A DNA stretch of 64,000 nt, from contig NZ_JBAKHX010000014.1 of assembly GCF_036906915.1 (NCBI RefSeq), positions 1-64,000 of the forward strand, written 5' to 3'. Origin of the DNA: Phytohabitans sp036906915. Lineage in GTDB: Bacteria; Actinomycetota; Actinomycetes; Mycobacteriales; Micromonosporaceae. The translations under genes and the position numbers were made by a program. The notes beneath the pieces are model-generated. The model saw only the letters and a program-made list of their open reading frames with translations, was not told the DNA's origin and searched no databases. Numbering within the stretch: the first letter of the stretch is position 1; every line of letters begins with the position of its first letter. This document shows positions 19,430 through 26,951 of the stretch, one piece after another.

Positions 19430-19980
19430 AGGTCTGTGTGGAGGCGGAGTTGGTCGATCAGCTGGTCGTCGACATCCAAAGCGCGGGCGGCGCCATCTGG
19501 CTGCCAGCCGGTCGACTCCAGGAACTTGCGGGTCGCCGCGTCGCCCGCGTAGACCCAGGCCACGCCTCGGGCAAGGCCGTCTTCGCGCCACAGGTCGACG
19601 CTCGCGGCCAGCAGCCGGCTGCCGTGGCCGCGCCGGCCCCACCGCGGCTCCACCAGCAGCTCGGTGAAGGCCGCGACGTCCGCGCCCAGCGCCGGCTCGT
19701 CGGGCGCGAGCGCCTGCTCGTCGGCGGGGCCGCTCGCCGCGAAACCGACCAGGTGCTGAGCTTGGTCACCCTGTTCGACGGCCACGAGTACGCGGTGCCG
19801 CGGCGACGGCGGAGCCTGGATCGCCTCTGTCCACTGTCTCGTGATCCACGCCTCGTCGAGCCGGTCGAGGGCCCGTTTCGGCAGCACCCGGCGGTACGCG
19901 GTCCGCCAGGTCTCCAGTTGGATGCGTGCGATCTCGGCGGCGTCTTCCGGACGCGCTGGCCGGACGTACCCGAGCGCCAT
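19426..19980 (-). CDS. GNAT family N-acetyltransferase
   Basis: A 184-residue acetyl-CoA-dependent transferase of the GNAT fold. N-terminal YVRPARPEDAAEIARIQLETW matches the usual beta1-alpha1 region, and the acetyl-CoA pyrophosphate-binding motif A is seen as TELLVEPRWGRRGHGSRLL. The segment AATRKFLESTGWQPDG is the conserved C-terminal strand-helix. Substrate unknown. TAGGCT at 19989-19994 lies 8 nt before the ATG, consistent with a leaderless start. It is the first gene of a two-gene operon with the debranching-type glycosidase. Confidence 0.85.
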   Translation of the reverse strand: MALGYVRPARPEDAAEIARIQLETWRTAYRRVLPKRALDRLDEAWITRQWTEAIQAPPSPRHRVLVAVEQGDQAQHLVGFAASGPADEQALAPDEPALGADVAAFTELLVEPRWGRRGHGSRLLAASVDLWREDGLARGVAWVYAGDAATRKFLESTGWQPDGAARALDVDDQLIDQLRLHTDL

Positions 19981-20024
19981 GAACGATCAGCCTACGGCCC
20001 GCGCGTTCGGTGCCTGCGGGCTGG

Positions 20025-20849
20025 TCAGCTCGCGAGCTGGGTCCGGGCGCCGGCAAGGCCCGAGCGGATGGTGCGGGCGGTCTCGTACGCGCCGAGGCCG
20101 GCGAGCCTGGCGGCCGGCGTGAGGGCGTCGACCACGTCTCGCTCGTCGAGCAGGCCGGCGGCGGCCAGCCGGCCGAGGCGGCGCGTTGCCGAGTACAGGG
20201 TGTTGTTGCGGGTGCCCACCGGTGCCCGGCGCACCCGGTCTGCCTCGTTTTCGAGTGCGGCGGCCGCATACCGGGAGGGGTGGCGGATCTGGGTCGGCGG
20301 CCGCGGCGGTGGCTCGGGCGGGGGCGCGACCAGCGCGCGCAGCACAGGCGGGCACAGCGGTGCCGGCCCGCGCAGGATCCACCTGTATCGCTCGCCGCTC
20401 GCGTGCGTCGACGGTGGCGCAACCACGTATCCGTCGACGCCACGCCAGTCGACACCCGGCAGCACGCGCACCCTGTTGGGCAGGCCGGTGGCGGCGAAGT
20501 ACAGGTGCAGGCCGCCCGAGCCGGTGCGTACGGTCGGCACTTCGCGGTCGACCAGCGCCTGCACGAGCCGCAGGCCGTCGGCGGTGTCGACGTCGCACAC
20601 GTCGACCACGACGCCGGTGCGCAGCCCGACATTGGCCCCCGGCCAGGTGGCCCACCAGCGGCGCAACACCGCCGGATCGGTGCTGGCCTGGTGCAGCCCG
20701 GCGGTGATGAGGCGGGGATGCCAGCGCGGGTGCTTGCCCGGGCGGTCGCACTGCGGTCGGCGGCAGGAGCACCCACCGTCGCCGACGCCGGTGTGCAGCG
20801 GCAACACCGGAACGCCGGCCGCCGCGTAGCGGAGCGCGCTGGCGAGCAT
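20025..20849 (-). CDS. Stand-alone bifunctional primase/polymerase (Prim-Pol, AEP) domain protein
   Basis: A 274-residue archaeo-eukaryotic-type primase/polymerase. The Prim-Pol signatures are visible: N-terminal ALRYAAAGVPVLPLHTG, a Cys/His-containing insert (CSCRRPQCDRPGKHPRW), the catalytic acidic pair in VCDVDTADG, and SGGLHLYF, with GVDWRGVDGYVVAPPS after it. The C-terminal third is a helical region with RNNTLYSATRRLGRL, resembling PriCT-like helices. There is no helicase domain, so it is probably not a plasmid replicase; comparable proteins act in repair or lesion bypass or are remnants of mobile replicons. Leaderless start after TAGACT (20856-20861). It shares its promoter region with alkX. 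Confidence 0.82.
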   Translation of the reverse strand: MLASALRYAAAGVPVLPLHTGVGDGGCSCRRPQCDRPGKHPRWHPRLITAGLHQASTDPAVLRRWWATWPGANVGLRTGVVVDVCDVDTADGLRLVQALVDREVPTVRTGSGGLHLYFAATGLPNRVRVLPGVDWRGVDGYVVAPPSTHASGERYRWILRGPAPLCPPVLRALVAPPPEPPPRPPTQIRHPSRYAAAALENEADRVRRAPVGTRNNTLYSATRRLGRLAAAGLLDERDVVDALTPAARLAGLGAYETARTIRSGLAGARTQLAS

Positions 20850-20908
20850 ACGCTCAGTCTATCGAACAACAGTACTAATGTCGTACTCATGAATTAGCGT
20901 GCGACGCG
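20850..20908. promoter_or_regulatory. Divergent promoter region of Prim-Pol and alkX
   Basis: Fifty-nine bases hold both starts. Reverse -10 TAGACT is at 20861-20856 (6 nt before the Prim-Pol ATG); forward -10 TAGCGT is at 20895-20900 (8 nt before the alkX ATG). Between them lie an inverted repeat, AGTAC-N7-GTACT (20871-20887), and ATGTCGTAC (20878-20886) placed exactly 8 nt before the alkX -10, as in the actinobacterial RecA-independent damage promoter. TCGAACAACAGTACTA (20862-20877) also partly resembles a LexA box. Confidence 0.65.
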
Positions 20909-22114
20909 ATGGCAGTACTCGAATCTCTCTCGATCGCCCAGGCCCGCCGGATCGCTCTGGCCGCCCAAGGCTTCACCGACCCCGCGCCAGCGGGGTCGGC
21001 CACGATTCGCCACCTGCGCCGCGTGCTCGGCCGCGTGGGGCTCATCCAGATGGACTCCGTCAACGTCCTCCAGCGCGCCCACTACCTGCCGCTCTACAGC
21101 CGGCTCGGGCCATACCCGACCGAGCTGCTCGACCGCGCGGCCTACCGCCGCCCGCGCGAGCTGTTCGAGTACTGGGGGCACGAGGCGTCGCTGATCCCCG
21201 TCCGGCTCCAGCCGAGCCTGCGGTGGCGCATGGCGGCCGCCCAGACCGACTCGTGGGGCGGCATGCGGCGGATCGCCGTCGAGCAGCCCGAGCTCGTCAA
21301 GTGGGTGCACGACGAGGTGCGCGTCAACGGGCCGCTGACCGCCGCCGAGATCGAGCACGACGCGCCGCGCGAGACCGGCAACTGGGGGTGGAACTGGTCG
21401 TCGGTCAAGCGGGCACTCGAGTTCCTGTTCTGGGCCGGCGAGGTGACCGCCGCCGGGCGCAACGGCAACTTCGCGCGCGTCTACGACATTCCCGAGCGGG
21501 TCCTGCCCCCCGACGTGCTCGCCGCGCCCACGCCCGAGCCCGCCGACGCGTTCCGCTCGCTGGTCGCCGTGGCCGCCCGCTCGCTCGGCGTGGCGGCCGA
21601 GTTCGAGCTGCGCGACTACTTCCGGCTCCCGGTCGCCGCCGCCCGCACCGCCATCGCGGAGCTCGTCGAGGCCGGCGAGCTGCTCCCCGTCGAGGTGCGC
21701 GGCTGGCGGCAGCAGGCATACCTGCACCCCGAGGCCAAGCTGCCCCGCTGGGTGCGCGCCCAGACGCTGATCAGCCCGTTCGACCCGCTGATCTGGGAGC
21801 GGGCCCGCACCGAGCGGCTGTTCGGCTTCACCTACCGCATCGAGATCTACGTGCCCGCACCCCAGCGGGTCTACGGGTACTACGTGCTGCCGTTCCTGCA
21901 GGGTGACCGGTTCACGGCCCGCGTCGACCTCAAAGCCGACCGCAAGGCGGGCGTCCTGCGCGTCCCGGCCGCGTGGCTCGAGCCCGGCGCCGACCCCGCA
22001 TCCACGGGGCCAGCGCTGGCCGCGGAGCTCACCCGGCTGGCCGGATGGCTCGGGCTCTCCGCTGTGGCCCCGCCCGAGGGCGGCAACCTGCGTTGGCGCT
22101 CCGGTGTACCGTGA
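20909..22114 (+). CDS. YcaQ/AlkX-type DNA glycosylase (HTH_42 winged-helix protein)
   Basis: A 401-residue protein of the HTH_42/AlkZ-like superfamily. E. coli YcaQ (AlkX) and Streptomyces AlkZ are glycosylases that unhook interstrand DNA crosslinks. The fold begins LSIAQARRIALAAQGF. The catalytic-loop signature reads IQMDSVNVLQRAHYLPLYSR: the Q-x-D of YcaQ-type enzymes rather than the Q-x-Q of AlkZ-type self-resistance enzymes. Other family blocks are ELFEYWGHEASLIP, RRALEFLFWAGEV-like sequence near residue 170, and the C-terminal SPFDPLIWERARTERLFGF. This supports general crosslink repair rather than antibiotic self-protection. Its promoter shares a motif with that of lhr. Confidence 0.85.
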   Translation: MAVLESLSIAQARRIALAAQGFTDPAPAGSATIRHLRRVLGRVGLIQMDSVNVLQRAHYLPLYSRLGPYPTELLDRAAYRRPRELFEYWGHEASLIPVRLQPSLRWRMAAAQTDSWGGMRRIAVEQPELVKWVHDEVRVNGPLTAAEIEHDAPRETGNWGWNWSSVKRALEFLFWAGEVTAAGRNGNFARVYDIPERVLPPDVLAAPTPEPADAFRSLVAVAARSLGVAAEFELRDYFRLPVAAARTAIAELVEAGELLPVEVRGWRQQAYLHPEAKLPRWVRAQTLISPFDPLIWERARTERLFGFTYRIEIYVPAPQRVYGYYVLPFLQGDRFTARVDLKADRKAGVLRVPAAWLEPGADPASTGPALAAELTRLAGWLGLSAVAPPEGGNLRWRSGVP

Positions 22115-22118
22115 CAGC

Positions 22119-22601
22119 GTGACGAGCGTGGTGAGCCCCGAGACGCCGTACTACATGCCGCCACCGCCCAACCGCTTCACCCGCCTGATGGCCCGGTCGC
22201 CGCGCTGGCTGGCCCCGGTCGCGGCGCTCGGGTGCATGGCGGGCGCCGTCGGCTACACGCTGGTCGCCGACCCGACCGACAGCACCGCCGACGCCGCGCC
22301 GACCTGCCTGCTCAAGCTCACGACAGGCTTCGACTGCCCGGGGTGCGGCGGGACGCGCGCGTTCTGGTACGTGCTGCACGGCGACCTGCCCGCCGCCGCA
22401 CGGCACCACATCCTGTTCATCTTCGCGCTGCCGTTCCTGCTGTACATGTACGTGGCGTGGGCCGGGCAGCGGGTCTTCGGGCGGCGGCTGCCGCAGCTGC
22501 GGATCTCCCCCAAGACCATCGGCGTGTTCCTGGGCGTGTGGTTCGTCTTCACCATCGCCCGCAACCTCCCCTGGCCCCCCTTCACCTGGCTCTACGTCTA
22601 A
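22119..22601 (+). CDS. DUF2752 family membrane protein
   Basis: A 160-residue membrane protein with the DUF2752 signature TGFDCPGCGGTRAFWYVLHG (Cys-x-x-Cys-Gly-Gly followed by a His) and hydrophobic helices around residues 35-53, 95-115 and 130-148. The family's function is unknown; the CPGC motif could bind metal or be redox active. GTG 22119 follows TACCGT (22107-22112) by 6 nt, so it may be leaderless; in-frame GTG codons at 22128 and 22131 are alternatives. It starts 5 bp after the alkX stop, and a 13-bp tandem repeat begins immediately after its stop. Confidence 0.8.
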   Translation: MTSVVSPETPYYMPPPPNRFTRLMARSPRWLAPVAALGCMAGAVGYTLVADPTDSTADAAPTCLLKLTTGFDCPGCGGTRAFWYVLHGDLPAAARHHILFIFALPFLLYMYVAWAGQRVFGRRLPQLRISPKTIGVFLGVWFVFTIARNLPWPPFTWLYV

Positions 22602-22679
22602 CCCCCACGCCGCGCCCCCACGCCGCGCCCCCACGCCGCGCCCCCGCGCCGCGCCCCCGCGCCGCGCCCCCACGCCGCG
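22602..22679 (+). repeat. 13-bp tandem repeat, six copies
   Basis: Six head-to-tail copies of CCCCCACGCCGCG; two copies read CCCCCGCGCCGCG. The array begins at the base after the DUF2752 stop and ends 26 bp before palindromic copy 2. Similar GC-rich short repeats accompany copies 1, 5 and 6. Confidence 0.9.
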
Positions 22680-22705
22680 TCGCGTCCGCGCGGCAACGGC
22701 TCTCC

Positions 22706-22789
22706 CGTCGATCAAGGGCAAACGCACGTGGTTCGATCTCATTTCCGCGTGCATTTGCCCTTGATCGACGCGAATGCCCTTGATCGGCG
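22706..22789 (+). repeat. Palindromic element, copy 2 (forward)
   Basis: Same design as copy 1, loop TTCGATCTCATTT; the 3' arm reads GCATTTGCCC where copy 1 has GCGTTTGCCC, leaving one mismatch. It lies downstream of the DUF2752 gene with the palindrome facing that gene. Confidence 0.85.
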
Positions 22790-22954
22790 ATAGCGTCGGG
22801 TGTGGCGGGCTTCGCGGGTCGCGCCGGGTCGGTGCCGGCCGCGCCCACTGCTCGCACGCGGCCAGATCTTGGATCGCCGGCGTCGCTCCGGCGACGGCGC
22901 AGCGAGTGGAACCGTGCGGTGTCCCGCCCTCGACCACCGCCGTGGGCCTACGCC
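22790..22954. other. Spacer between inverted copies 2 and 3
   Basis: No gene is seen. A small hairpin, TCGCCGG (22874-22880) with CCGGCGA (22888-22894), is the only clear structure. The whole gap from 22602 to 23103 therefore holds a tandem repeat, two palindromic elements in opposite orientation and this spacer. Confidence 0.5.
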
Positions 22955-23041
22955 CGTCGATCAAGGAGATGTTCATCGATCAAGGGCGAACGCACGTGGA
23001 AGTGAGATCGAACCACGTGCATTTGGCCTTGATCGGCGGTT
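22955..23041 (-). repeat. Palindromic element, copy 3 (reverse)
   Basis: Reverse orientation: the short arm (CGATCAAGGAGATG) comes first, then the palindrome with loop complement AAGTGAGATCGAA. This is the only copy not placed after a stop codon; it ends 62 bp before the thyX start. Confidence 0.82.
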
Positions 23042-23103
23042 GAAGGGGCGGCGGGCGGTGGGCGCTCGGGTGTGGGCTCGCGCGCCTTGGTACGGTGCGG
23101 GGC

Positions 23104-23856
23104 ATGCCGGAAGTCGTCCAGCCCCAGGTCAAGCTCATCGCATGGACTCACTTCGAGCCGCCGGACGACGTTCCGTGGTCGACCGACGCCGAGGGTGGCC
23201 AGGCGCTCGCCGAGTTTGCGGGGCGGGCCTGCTACCAGTCCTGGAAGAAGCCCAACCCGGTTACGGCGACCAACGCCGGCTACCTCAACCACATTCTCGA
23301 CTCGGCTCACCTGTCGGTGCTCGAGCACGGTTCGGTGACGTTCTACATCACCGGCGTGTCCCGCTCACTCACCCACGAGCTGATCCGGCACCGGCACTTC
23401 TCGTACTCGCAGCTTTCCCAGCGGTACGTGCCGGAGCGCGACGCCGCCATGGTCGAGCCGGATGTGATCGCCGACGACCCTGAGCTGCACAAGAAGTTCG
23501 TCGAGGCGGCGGAGGCCAGCGTCCGGGCGTACACGGAACTGCTGGAGGGGTTGGAGCGCAAGTTTTCCGACGAACCCAGCCCGACGCTGCGCCGCAAGCG
23601 CGCGCGCCAGGCGGCGCGTGCCGTCCTGCCAAATGCCACCGAGACCCGCATCGTGGTCACCGGCAACTACCGGGCGTGGCGGCATTTCATCGGGATGCGC
23701 GCCACCGAGGCCGCTGACGTGGAGATCCGCGAGCTGGCGATCGAGTGCTTGCGGCAGCTCCAGGGCGCCGCGCCGAACGTTTTCGCAGATTTCACCATCT
23801 CGACGCTCGACGACGGCTCTCAGGTCGCGTCGAGCCCGTATGCGCAGGTGTCCTGA
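23104..23856 (+). CDS. thyX: FAD-dependent thymidylate synthase
   Basis: ThyX makes dTMP from dUMP using FAD, NADPH and methylenetetrahydrofolate; it is a cytoplasmic tetramer. The 250-residue protein has the defining motif RHRHFSYSQLSQRY at residues 95-108 and the dUMP/FAD-binding block NYRAWRHFIGMRATEAADVE. ATG 23104 is 7 nt after TACGGT (23091-23096) with no Shine-Dalgarno, pointing to a leaderless transcript; the in-frame start nine bases upstream would precede conservation. It is 42 bp before dapA, the usual order in actinobacteria (thyX-dapA-rnj). Confidence 0.96.
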   Translation: MPEVVQPQVKLIAWTHFEPPDDVPWSTDAEGGQALAEFAGRACYQSWKKPNPVTATNAGYLNHILDSAHLSVLEHGSVTFYITGVSRSLTHELIRHRHFSYSQLSQRYVPERDAAMVEPDVIADDPELHKKFVEAAEASVRAYTELLEGLERKFSDEPSPTLRRKRARQAARAVLPNATETRIVVTGNYRAWRHFIGMRATEAADVEIRELAIECLRQLQGAAPNVFADFTISTLDDGSQVASSPYAQVS

Positions 23857-23898
23857 ACCATTCGGGGAGCACTGCGCCGGTCCGCTAGGTTGTCAAGC

Positions 23899-24792
23899 AT
23901 GACGCACGACCATCGACCGTTCGGGCGGCTGATCACCGCCATGGTCAGCCCGTTCCACGATGACGGCTCGCTCAACGCCGAGGGGGCGGCTCGCCTCGCC
24001 ACCTACCTGGTGGATGAGCAGGCCAATGACACGCTGGTGATCAATGGCACCGCCGGCGAGTCTCCCACCACGTCCGACGGGGAGAAGGAGACCCTGGTAC
24101 GGGCGGTCGTGGAGGCGGTGGGCGACCGTGCCAAGGTGGTCGCCGGCGTCGGCACCAACGACACCCGGCACACGATTGAGTTGGCCGCCGCCGCCGAGAA
24201 GGCGGGCGCGCACGGCCTGCTCGTGGTCACGCCGTACTACAACAAGCCGACGCAGGCGGGCCTGATCAGGCACTTCACGGCGGTGGCCGACACGAGTGGC
24301 TTGCCGGTGATGCTCTACGACATCCCGCACCGGTCCGGTGTCGAGATCGCCACCGAGACGCTGGTCAAGCTGGCCGAGCACCCGCGGATCGTGGGGGTCA
24401 AGGACGCGAAGGGCAACCTGACGGCGACCTCGTGGGTCAAGCGGCGCGCCGACCTGGCGTACTACTCCGGCGACGACGCGCTGACCCTGCCGCTGCTGGC
24501 CATCGGCGGCGTGGGCGTGGTGGGCACGTCCACGCACCTGTGCGGTCCGGAGACCAAGGAGATGATCGAGGCGTTCGAGCGCGGCGACGTCACCACCGCG
24601 GGTGAGCTGCACCGCCGGTTGCTGCCGCTGTATACGGGCGTCTTCAAGCTGCCGGGCACGGTCTTGGTCAAGGCCGCGCTGAAGACGCGCGGCCTGCCGG
24701 CGGGCCCGGTGCGCTCGCCGCTGGTGGATGCCACCGACGCCGAGCTGGCCGAGCTTCGCGACGACTGCGCGACCGCGGGGCTCGCCCTATGA
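23899..24792 (+). CDS. dapA: 4-hydroxy-tetrahydrodipicolinate synthase
   Basis: DapA condenses pyruvate with aspartate semialdehyde, the first committed step to diaminopimelate and lysine. The 297-residue TIM barrel shows GTAGESPT (residues 51-58), VTPYYNKP (110-117), the proton-relay Tyr140 in LYDIPHR, and the Schiff-base Lys168 in GVKDAKG. A TAGGTT box (23886-23891) lies 7 nt before the ATG, so it can be transcribed leaderless as well as from thyX. Its stop overlaps the rnj start by 4 nt (ATGA). Confidence 0.96.
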   Translation: MTHDHRPFGRLITAMVSPFHDDGSLNAEGAARLATYLVDEQANDTLVINGTAGESPTTSDGEKETLVRAVVEAVGDRAKVVAGVGTNDTRHTIELAAAAEKAGAHGLLVVTPYYNKPTQAGLIRHFTAVADTSGLPVMLYDIPHRSGVEIATETLVKLAEHPRIVGVKDAKGNLTATSWVKRRADLAYYSGDDALTLPLLAIGGVGVVGTSTHLCGPETKEMIEAFERGDVTTAGELHRRLLPLYTGVFKLPGTVLVKAALKTRGLPAGPVRSPLVDATDAELAELRDDCATAGLAL

Positions 24793-26477
24793 CGGCGGCG
24801 CACGTCGAGCTCGACGCACCACCGCCGCTTCCGGAGGGCGGGCTTCGGGTCATCCCGCTGGGGGGCCTGGGCGCGATCGGTCGCAACATGACGGTTTTCG
24901 AGTACAGCGGCAAGCTGCTCATTGTCGACTGTGGAGTCTTGTTTCCCGACGTCGAGCAGCCGGGCGTCGACCTGATCCTGCCGGACTTCCAGCCGATCCT
25001 GGACCGGCTGGCCGACGTCCAGGCGATCGTGCTGACCCACGGTCACGAAGACCACATCGGCGCGGTGCCGTACCTGCTCGCGCACAAGCCCGACATCCCG
25101 CTGGTGGGCTCGCAGTTCACGCTCGCACTGGTCGAGGCCAAGCTCGCGGAGCGGCGGATCGAGCCGTACACGCTGACGGTGCGGGAGGGCCAGCGGGAGC
25201 GGTTGGGGCCGTTCGAGTGCGAGTTCTTCGCCGTCAACCACTCGATCCCGGACGCGCTGGCGGTGGCCATCCGCACGCCTGCCGGGCTCGTGCTGCACAC
25301 GGGCGACTTCAAGATGGACCAGCTCCCGCTCGACGGCCGGATCACCGACCTGGCTGGGTTCGCGCGGCTGGGCGCCGAGGGCGTCGACCTGCTGCTGTCC
25401 GACTCGACGAACGCGGAGATGCCCGGCTTCGTCACCTCAGAGCGTGACATCGGCCCGGTCCTCGACTCGATCTTCGCAAAGGCGAAGGGCCGCATCATCG
25501 TGGCCAGCTTCGCGTCGCACGTGCACCGCGTGCAGCAGGTGCTCGACTCGGCGTTCGAGTACGAGCGCAAGGTCGCCTTCATCGGCCGGTCCATGGTGCG
25601 CAACATGGGCATCGCCCGCGACCTGGGCCTACTGCGCATCCAGGGTGGGTTGGTGGTCGGGCTCGACGAGGCCGCCACGCTGCCGCCGGACGAGATCGTG
25701 CTGATGTCGACCGGTTCGCAGGGCGAGCCTATGAGTGCCCTCGGCCGCATGGCCACCGGCGACCACCGGCACATCACGATCGCTCCCGGCGACACGGTGG
25801 TGCTGGCCAGCTCACTGGTGCCGGGCAACGAGACGTCCGTGTACCGGGTGATCAACAAGCTTTCCCGCGCGGGCGCGACGGTGATCCACAAGGACGTGGC
25901 GAAGGTGCACGTCTCCGGTCACGCCCCGGCCGGGGAGCTGCTCTACCTGCTCAACATGGTGAAGCCCAGCAACCTCATGCCCGTACACGGGGAGTGGCGG
26001 CACCTGCGTGCGCACGCCCGCCTGGGTATCGAGTCCGGAATCGACGCCGACCGCGTGGTCCTGTGCGAAGACGGCGACGTCGTCGACCTGGTCGACGGCC
26101 GCGCCGAGCTGGTCGGGCACGTCAAGAGCCGGTACGTGTACGTCGACGGTCTGGCGGTCGGCGACGTGGGCGAGTCGCTGCTCACCGAGCGGCGCATTCT
26201 GGGCGACGGCGGCTTCATCGCGGCCACCGTGGTGGTCGACTCGGTCACCGGCAAGGTGGTCGGCGGCCCGACGGTATCCGCGAAGGGCTTCTCGGAAGAC
26301 CCGGAGGCCTTCAACGCCGTGGTGCCCCTGATCACCGATGCGCTCAACCGGGCCGCGCTCGATGGCATCACGGACCCGCACCAGCTCCAGCAGATCGTCC
26401 GGCGCATCGTCGGCCGCTGGGTCAACGAGGCCTACCGCCGCCGCCCGATGATCGTGCCAACGGTCGTAGAGGTGTAG
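24789..26477 (+). CDS. rnj: Ribonuclease J
   Basis: RNase J is a zinc-dependent endo- and 5'-3' exoribonuclease of the metallo-beta-lactamase/beta-CASP family, central to mRNA turnover and rRNA maturation. The 562-residue protein shows the metal motif HGHEDH (His84 to His89), NHSIPDAL, HTGDFKMDQ and LLLSDSTNAE in the lactamase part. The beta-CASP motif with STGSQGEPMSAL and a C-terminal domain follow. The dapA-rnj overlap (ATGA) shows translational coupling, as in Streptomyces and mycobacteria. Confidence 0.95.
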   Translation: MTAAHVELDAPPPLPEGGLRVIPLGGLGAIGRNMTVFEYSGKLLIVDCGVLFPDVEQPGVDLILPDFQPILDRLADVQAIVLTHGHEDHIGAVPYLLAHKPDIPLVGSQFTLALVEAKLAERRIEPYTLTVREGQRERLGPFECEFFAVNHSIPDALAVAIRTPAGLVLHTGDFKMDQLPLDGRITDLAGFARLGAEGVDLLLSDSTNAEMPGFVTSERDIGPVLDSIFAKAKGRIIVASFASHVHRVQQVLDSAFEYERKVAFIGRSMVRNMGIARDLGLLRIQGGLVVGLDEAATLPPDEIVLMSTGSQGEPMSALGRMATGDHRHITIAPGDTVVLASSLVPGNETSVYRVINKLSRAGATVIHKDVAKVHVSGHAPAGELLYLLNMVKPSNLMPVHGEWRHLRAHARLGIESGIDADRVVLCEDGDVVDLVDGRAELVGHVKSRYVYVDGLAVGDVGESLLTERRILGDGGFIAATVVVDSVTGKVVGGPTVSAKGFSEDPEAFNAVVPLITDALNRAALDGITDPHQLQQIVRRIVGRWVNEAYRRRPMIVPTVVEV

Positions 26478-26485
26478 CGGTTCGC

Positions 26486-26509
26486 ATTCTGCTATATCGC
26501 AGTCTGCGG
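26486..26509 (+). promoter_or_regulatory. Operator-like repeat, copy A (upstream of DUF6232-like gene)
   Basis: TCTGCTATATCGCAGTCTGC within 26488-26508 is closely matched by TCTGCCATATCGCACTCTGC at 26919-26939, just before the XRE regulator. Copy A contains the perfect small inverted repeat CTGC-TATATC-GCAG. Two near-identical sites before two neighbouring genes suggest binding by the adjacent regulator. Confidence 0.6.
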
Positions 26510-26599
26510 TATGGCGATCACGGACGGTGTCCGCTCATACTGGCGCCAACAAGAAGCGGTGCCCGGCTCGCACCCCCGGGCACCGAAGGAGGTGCCGGG

Positions 26600-26857
26600 A
26601 TGACCATCTTCTACCGGGGCCCGCGCATCGTGATCACCCATCGGGACTTCCGGATCTTATGGCCGTGCCCGCGCGTGTTCATCATCCGCGAATTGTTCGA
26701 CGTGCAGGTCGTACTGGTGGTCCGAGCCCGCCGTTTCGAGTTGTGGGCTCGTCACCAGGGGACCATGGTCTGCCTGTTCAGTACCTGCGACGAGCGGTCA
26801 TTTGGGCAGGTCAAGAGGGCCTTGGTGAGGGCCATGGAGCAGACGGTCGACGCGTAA
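26600..26857 (+). CDS. DUF6232-like small protein
   Basis: An 85-residue protein starting MTIFYRGPRIVITHRDFRI, with two hydrophobic beta-like stretches (VFIIRELFDVQVVLVV) and no clear transmembrane helix. This pattern resembles DUF6232-family proteins, which are small, unassigned and common in actinomycetes; the match is from memory of the pattern. ATG 26600 has an excellent ribosome-binding site, GAAGGAGG, nine bases upstream. It lies between rnj and the XRE regulator and carries an operator-like repeat upstream that is copied before the regulator, so it is probably a regulated target. Confidence 0.6.
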   Translation: MTIFYRGPRIVITHRDFRILWPCPRVFIIRELFDVQVVLVVRARRFELWARHQGTMVCLFSTCDERSFGQVKRALVRAMEQTVDA

Positions 26858-26918
26858 GATTTATCTGTCGCCTCCCCCCGGCGGCGTGCCGGAGGGTGTA
26901 AGGTCCTGCGTTGTCTCT

Positions 26919-26943
26919 ATCTGCCATATCGCACTCTGCCGAG
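26919..26943 (+). promoter_or_regulatory. Operator-like repeat, copy B (at the XRE regulator start)
   Basis: TATCTGCCATATCGCACTCT begins at 26919 and ends 13 bp before the regulator ATG. About 18 of 20 core positions match copy A. Location over the start region suggests autorepression by the XRE/DUF5753 protein. Confidence 0.6.
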
Positions 26944-26951
26944 TAGGGATC

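Noticed and set aside
20025..20849. Plasmid or phage replication module around the Prim-Pol gene
   Set aside because: No helicase, integrase, relaxase or origin-like repeats beside it; the neighbours are chromosomal.
20909..22114. AlkZ-type antibiotic self-resistance glycosylase
   Set aside because: The catalytic motif reads Q-M-D rather than Q-x-Q and no biosynthetic gene cluster is nearby, favouring the YcaQ/AlkX group.
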